DNA of 5,900 nt from an uncultured Microcoleaceae cyanobacterium (GTDB lineage: Bacteria > Cyanobacteriota > Cyanobacteriia > Cyanobacteriales > Microcoleaceae): assembly GCA_938083405.1 (NCBI GenBank), contig CALKCV010000258.1, positions 1 through 5,900 on the forward strand, read 5' to 3'. The position numbers and the translations under genes are program-made. Of the stretch, positions 4,471 through 5,900 are shown piece by piece; the stretch's first letter is position 1, and each line of letters opens with the position of its first letter. Below the pieces are notes generated by a model, which was not told the origin of the DNA, ran no database searches, and was given only the letters and a program-made list of their open reading frames with translations.

Positions 4471-5022
4471 ATGAAACGGCAATTGATACTTTCTCTGATG
4501 GTTGTCTGTCTGGGGGGTTGGCAAGAAAAAGCGATCGCTCACGGGGCCAAAATTGAATATCAAATGGCCCCAGCCATCGAAATCCAGGCTACTTATGACT
4601 CCGGGACGCCAATGGCTGACGCTCAAGTCGTAGTTTATGCCCCAGACGACCCCGCTACCCCCTGGCTCGATGGGAAAACAGATGAGAAAGGTAATTTTAG
4701 CTTTATCCCCGATAGCTCTAAATCTGGCAATTGGGAAGTTAAAGTTCGTCAGGCAGGTCATGGTGGCATTGTTACTATTGCTGTGGATTCTTTAGATGCC
4801 ACTGACAATGCCTTCTCTCAAGCCTCTGCCCTCGCCCCGAACGAGCAAACCGTACAACCAAACCTTATTTTGGCCAAGGCTAGCAACGAGAATAAAATAC
4901 CTCAAAAAGTAGTAGCGATCGCCTCTGTTCTCTGGGGATGTATCGGCACTGCTTTGTTTTTCTCCCGCTGGAAAGATAAGCATCCACATCCAGAAGAGCC
5001 TTTAACTAATTCAGAACTCTAA
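4471..5022 (+). CDS. Membrane-anchored periplasmic beta-domain protein, NikL-like component of Ni/Co ECF transporter
   Basis: This 183-residue protein has a signal peptide (1-23) with a clear AIA cleavage site, giving a mature protein that begins His24-Gly-Ala-Lys. Residues about 36-108 form a carboxypeptidase-regulatory / Cna-B-like beta domain (IEIQATYDSGTPMADAQVVV, then DGKTDEKGNFSFIP). A variable linker precedes one transmembrane helix (about 147-165) and a short cytoplasmic tail with HPHPEEP (171-177). His97 lies in QAGHGG. The layout, a periplasmic domain with one C-terminal anchor next to cbiM, resembles the NikL/NikK accessory proteins described for NikKMLQO nickel transporters and could substitute for CbiN; which of the names applies I cannot decide. 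The start is supported by AGGA at 4458-4461, nine bases before the ATG. A HIP1 site (4531) lies over the signal peptide codons. Role in nickel or cobalt capture is inferred from context. Confidence 0.82.
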   Translation: MKRQLILSLMVVCLGGWQEKAIAHGAKIEYQMAPAIEIQATYDSGTPMADAQVVVYAPDDPATPWLDGKTDEKGNFSFIPDSSKSGNWEVKVRQAGHGGIVTIAVDSLDATDNAFSQASALAPNEQTVQPNLILAKASNENKIPQKVVAIASVLWGCIGTALFFSRWKDKHPHPEEPLTNSEL

Positions 5023-5104
5023 ATTGGCAATCTGTTGTAAATTTACCAATCCTCCCTTTCCGATGATTTGCTATTAACTTGCACTGTTATATTTTTGCTC
5101 AAAA

Positions 5105-5749
5105 ATGCACGTTCCCGAAGGTATTATTTCATCTCAAGTTTGCATTGCAGGTTACGCTATAACCTCTCTTACTGCTTGGTATTCTCTCCGAGAAATTAAC
5201 AAACAACCAAACCCCCAAGAACAAATTCCTAAAGCTTCTCTACTCACAGCCGCTTTTTTTGTAGCATCTACCATTCATATTCCCATTCCGCCGGCTAGCG
5301 TTCATTTAGTATTAAACGGACTGTTAGGCACCGTACTCGGTTATTATGCTTTTCCTGCCATACTGGTCGGTTTATTTTTCCAAGCAGTAATGTTCGGACA
5401 TGGGGGCATGAGTACCTTGGGAGTCAATGGGATAATTATGGGAGTACCAGCGCTATTAGCTCATCAAATATTTATGCTGCGCCATGTTTTTAGAAAGCGG
5501 CTGGATCGAAAACTTTCATCTAGTATTAGTGCTTTTTTCGCGGGGGCAACTGCTGTCGGTTTGGCTACAGTTATTTTCTTTCTCCTTGTCATTACAAATA
5601 TTCCTTCCGATTGGGATATCGCAACGGAAAGAACTGCAATCTATGGCTTAATGCTAGCTCATGTTCCTTTAATGGTAATTGAGGGTATTTTTACAGCAAT
5701 GGTTGTTAGTTTTATCCAGCGAGTAAAACCGGAAATTTTACCTTCTTAA
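5105..5749 (+). CDS. cbiM: Substrate-binding membrane component CbiM/NikM of an ECF nickel/cobalt transporter
   Basis: This 214-residue polytopic protein is the S component that binds Ni2+ or Co2+ and passes it across the membrane. The N-terminus MHVPEGIIS is diagnostic: in the solved NikM structure the metal is held by the Met1 amine, His2 and a histidine corresponding to His67, here in PASVHLVLNGLLG (64-75). This also fixes the start codon, because residues 1-2 are ligands. The second signature, MFGHGGMSTLGVNGIIMG (96-113), is present. About six hydrophobic segments are visible, the last near 184-204. It is followed by cbiQ with a 7-bp gap, so the two are cotranscribed. No Shine-Dalgarno is clear. 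Nickel and cobalt versions cannot be separated from sequence alone; the preceding accessory genes resemble nickel systems, so nikM is an equally fair name. Confidence 0.94.
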   Translation: MHVPEGIISSQVCIAGYAITSLTAWYSLREINKQPNPQEQIPKASLLTAAFFVASTIHIPIPPASVHLVLNGLLGTVLGYYAFPAILVGLFFQAVMFGHGGMSTLGVNGIIMGVPALLAHQIFMLRHVFRKRLDRKLSSSISAFFAGATAVGLATVIFFLLVITNIPSDWDIATERTAIYGLMLAHVPLMVIEGIFTAMVVSFIQRVKPEILPS

Positions 5750-5756
5750 TATCGAG

Positions 5757-5900
5757 ATGAAATTTGCGCTGGATGAATACGCCCATCTAAATTCGCCCAT
5801 CCATAGATGGGATACCAGATACAAACTAATTGGTTTAATCGCCTTAATCTTCGCTTTTGCAAGCGTTACAGATTCGCATCTAATCCCGGCAATGCTGTTA
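5757..5900 (+). CDS. cbiQ: Energy-coupling transmembrane component CbiQ/NikQ, C-terminus cut by window edge
   Basis: The first 48 codons of the T component of the ECF transporter run open to the right edge from the ATG at 5757-5759. The protein begins MKFALDEYAHLNSPIHRWD and continues with TRYKLIGLIALIFAFASV, which is the usual CbiQ opening: an amphipathic DxYAxxxSxxHxxDxRxK segment followed by the first membrane helix. CbiQ connects the S component CbiM with the ATPase CbiO. The start lies 7 bp after the cbiM stop, which indicates an operon. A complete protein would be about 250 residues, so some four-fifths is outside the window, including the Ala-Arg-Gly coupling helices. An ATPase gene (cbiO/nikO) is expected next. 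Confidence 0.9.
   Translation, partial: MKFALDEYAHLNSPIHRWDTRYKLIGLIALIFAFASVTDSHLIPAMLL

Noticed and set aside
4306..4761. 151-codon minus-strand frame across the gap between the first two operon genes
   Set aside because: It is antisense to two genes with clear signal peptides and domains. Its composition and lack of motifs indicate a shadow.
5068..5093. TTGCTA and TATATT as a separate cbiM promoter
   Set aside because: The spacer is only 14 bp and no other support is visible; cotranscription from upstream is simpler.
5796..5811. CCCATC-CATA-GATGGG hairpin
   Set aside because: It lies inside the conserved SPIHRWD codons of cbiQ and is explained by the protein sequence.

Overview
The window looks like cyanobacterial chromosome, probably from a filamentous or Oscillatoriales-type strain (the lineage guess is inference). 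It carries seven perfect copies of the HIP1 octamer GCGATCGC (starting at 530, 865, 1885, 2134, 3978, 4531 and 4915) where about 0.1 would be expected by chance. It encodes PetN of the cytochrome b6f complex, and its spacers hold heptamer repeats and GTAGGTTGGGTGGA-type palindromes of the kind common in cyanobacterial genomes.

Left part (1-1686). A HAD-family phosphatase cut by the left edge and a predicted SGNH/GDSL lipoprotein esterase both lie on the minus strand, separated only by six tandem TTGTTAA-like heptamers. Upstream of the esterase is a repeat-rich stretch (about 1141-1510) with several palindromic elements. Beyond it, at 1517-1606 on the minus strand, is a 29-codon petN gene that a length-filtered gene search would miss.

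Middle part (1687-3257). A four-helix membrane protein of unknown function (plus strand) is divergent from petN. It converges on a ferritin-like diiron protein (minus), which has a recognisable promoter and a perfect 11-bp-arm palindrome just upstream of it. Next comes a small minus-strand lipoprotein with a degenerate helix-hairpin-helix domain of the ComEA/PsbU type, with a good promoter upstream and a long-range inverted repeat ending in a T run downstream.

Right part (3543-5900). Four plus-strand genes form a probable operon for nickel or cobalt uptake of the energy-coupling-factor (ECF) type: a secreted protein with a His/Cys-rich C-terminus, a secreted and C-terminally membrane-anchored beta-domain protein whose mature N-terminus is predicted to be histidine, the substrate-binding membrane component CbiM/NikM (MHVPEG start, His67), and the transmembrane coupling component CbiQ, cut by the right edge. 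No CbiN appears between cbiM and cbiQ. The two extracytoplasmic proteins may do its job or deliver metal to CbiM. This accessory pair is the most interesting biology in the window. The ATPase (CbiO/NikO) would be expected just beyond the right edge.
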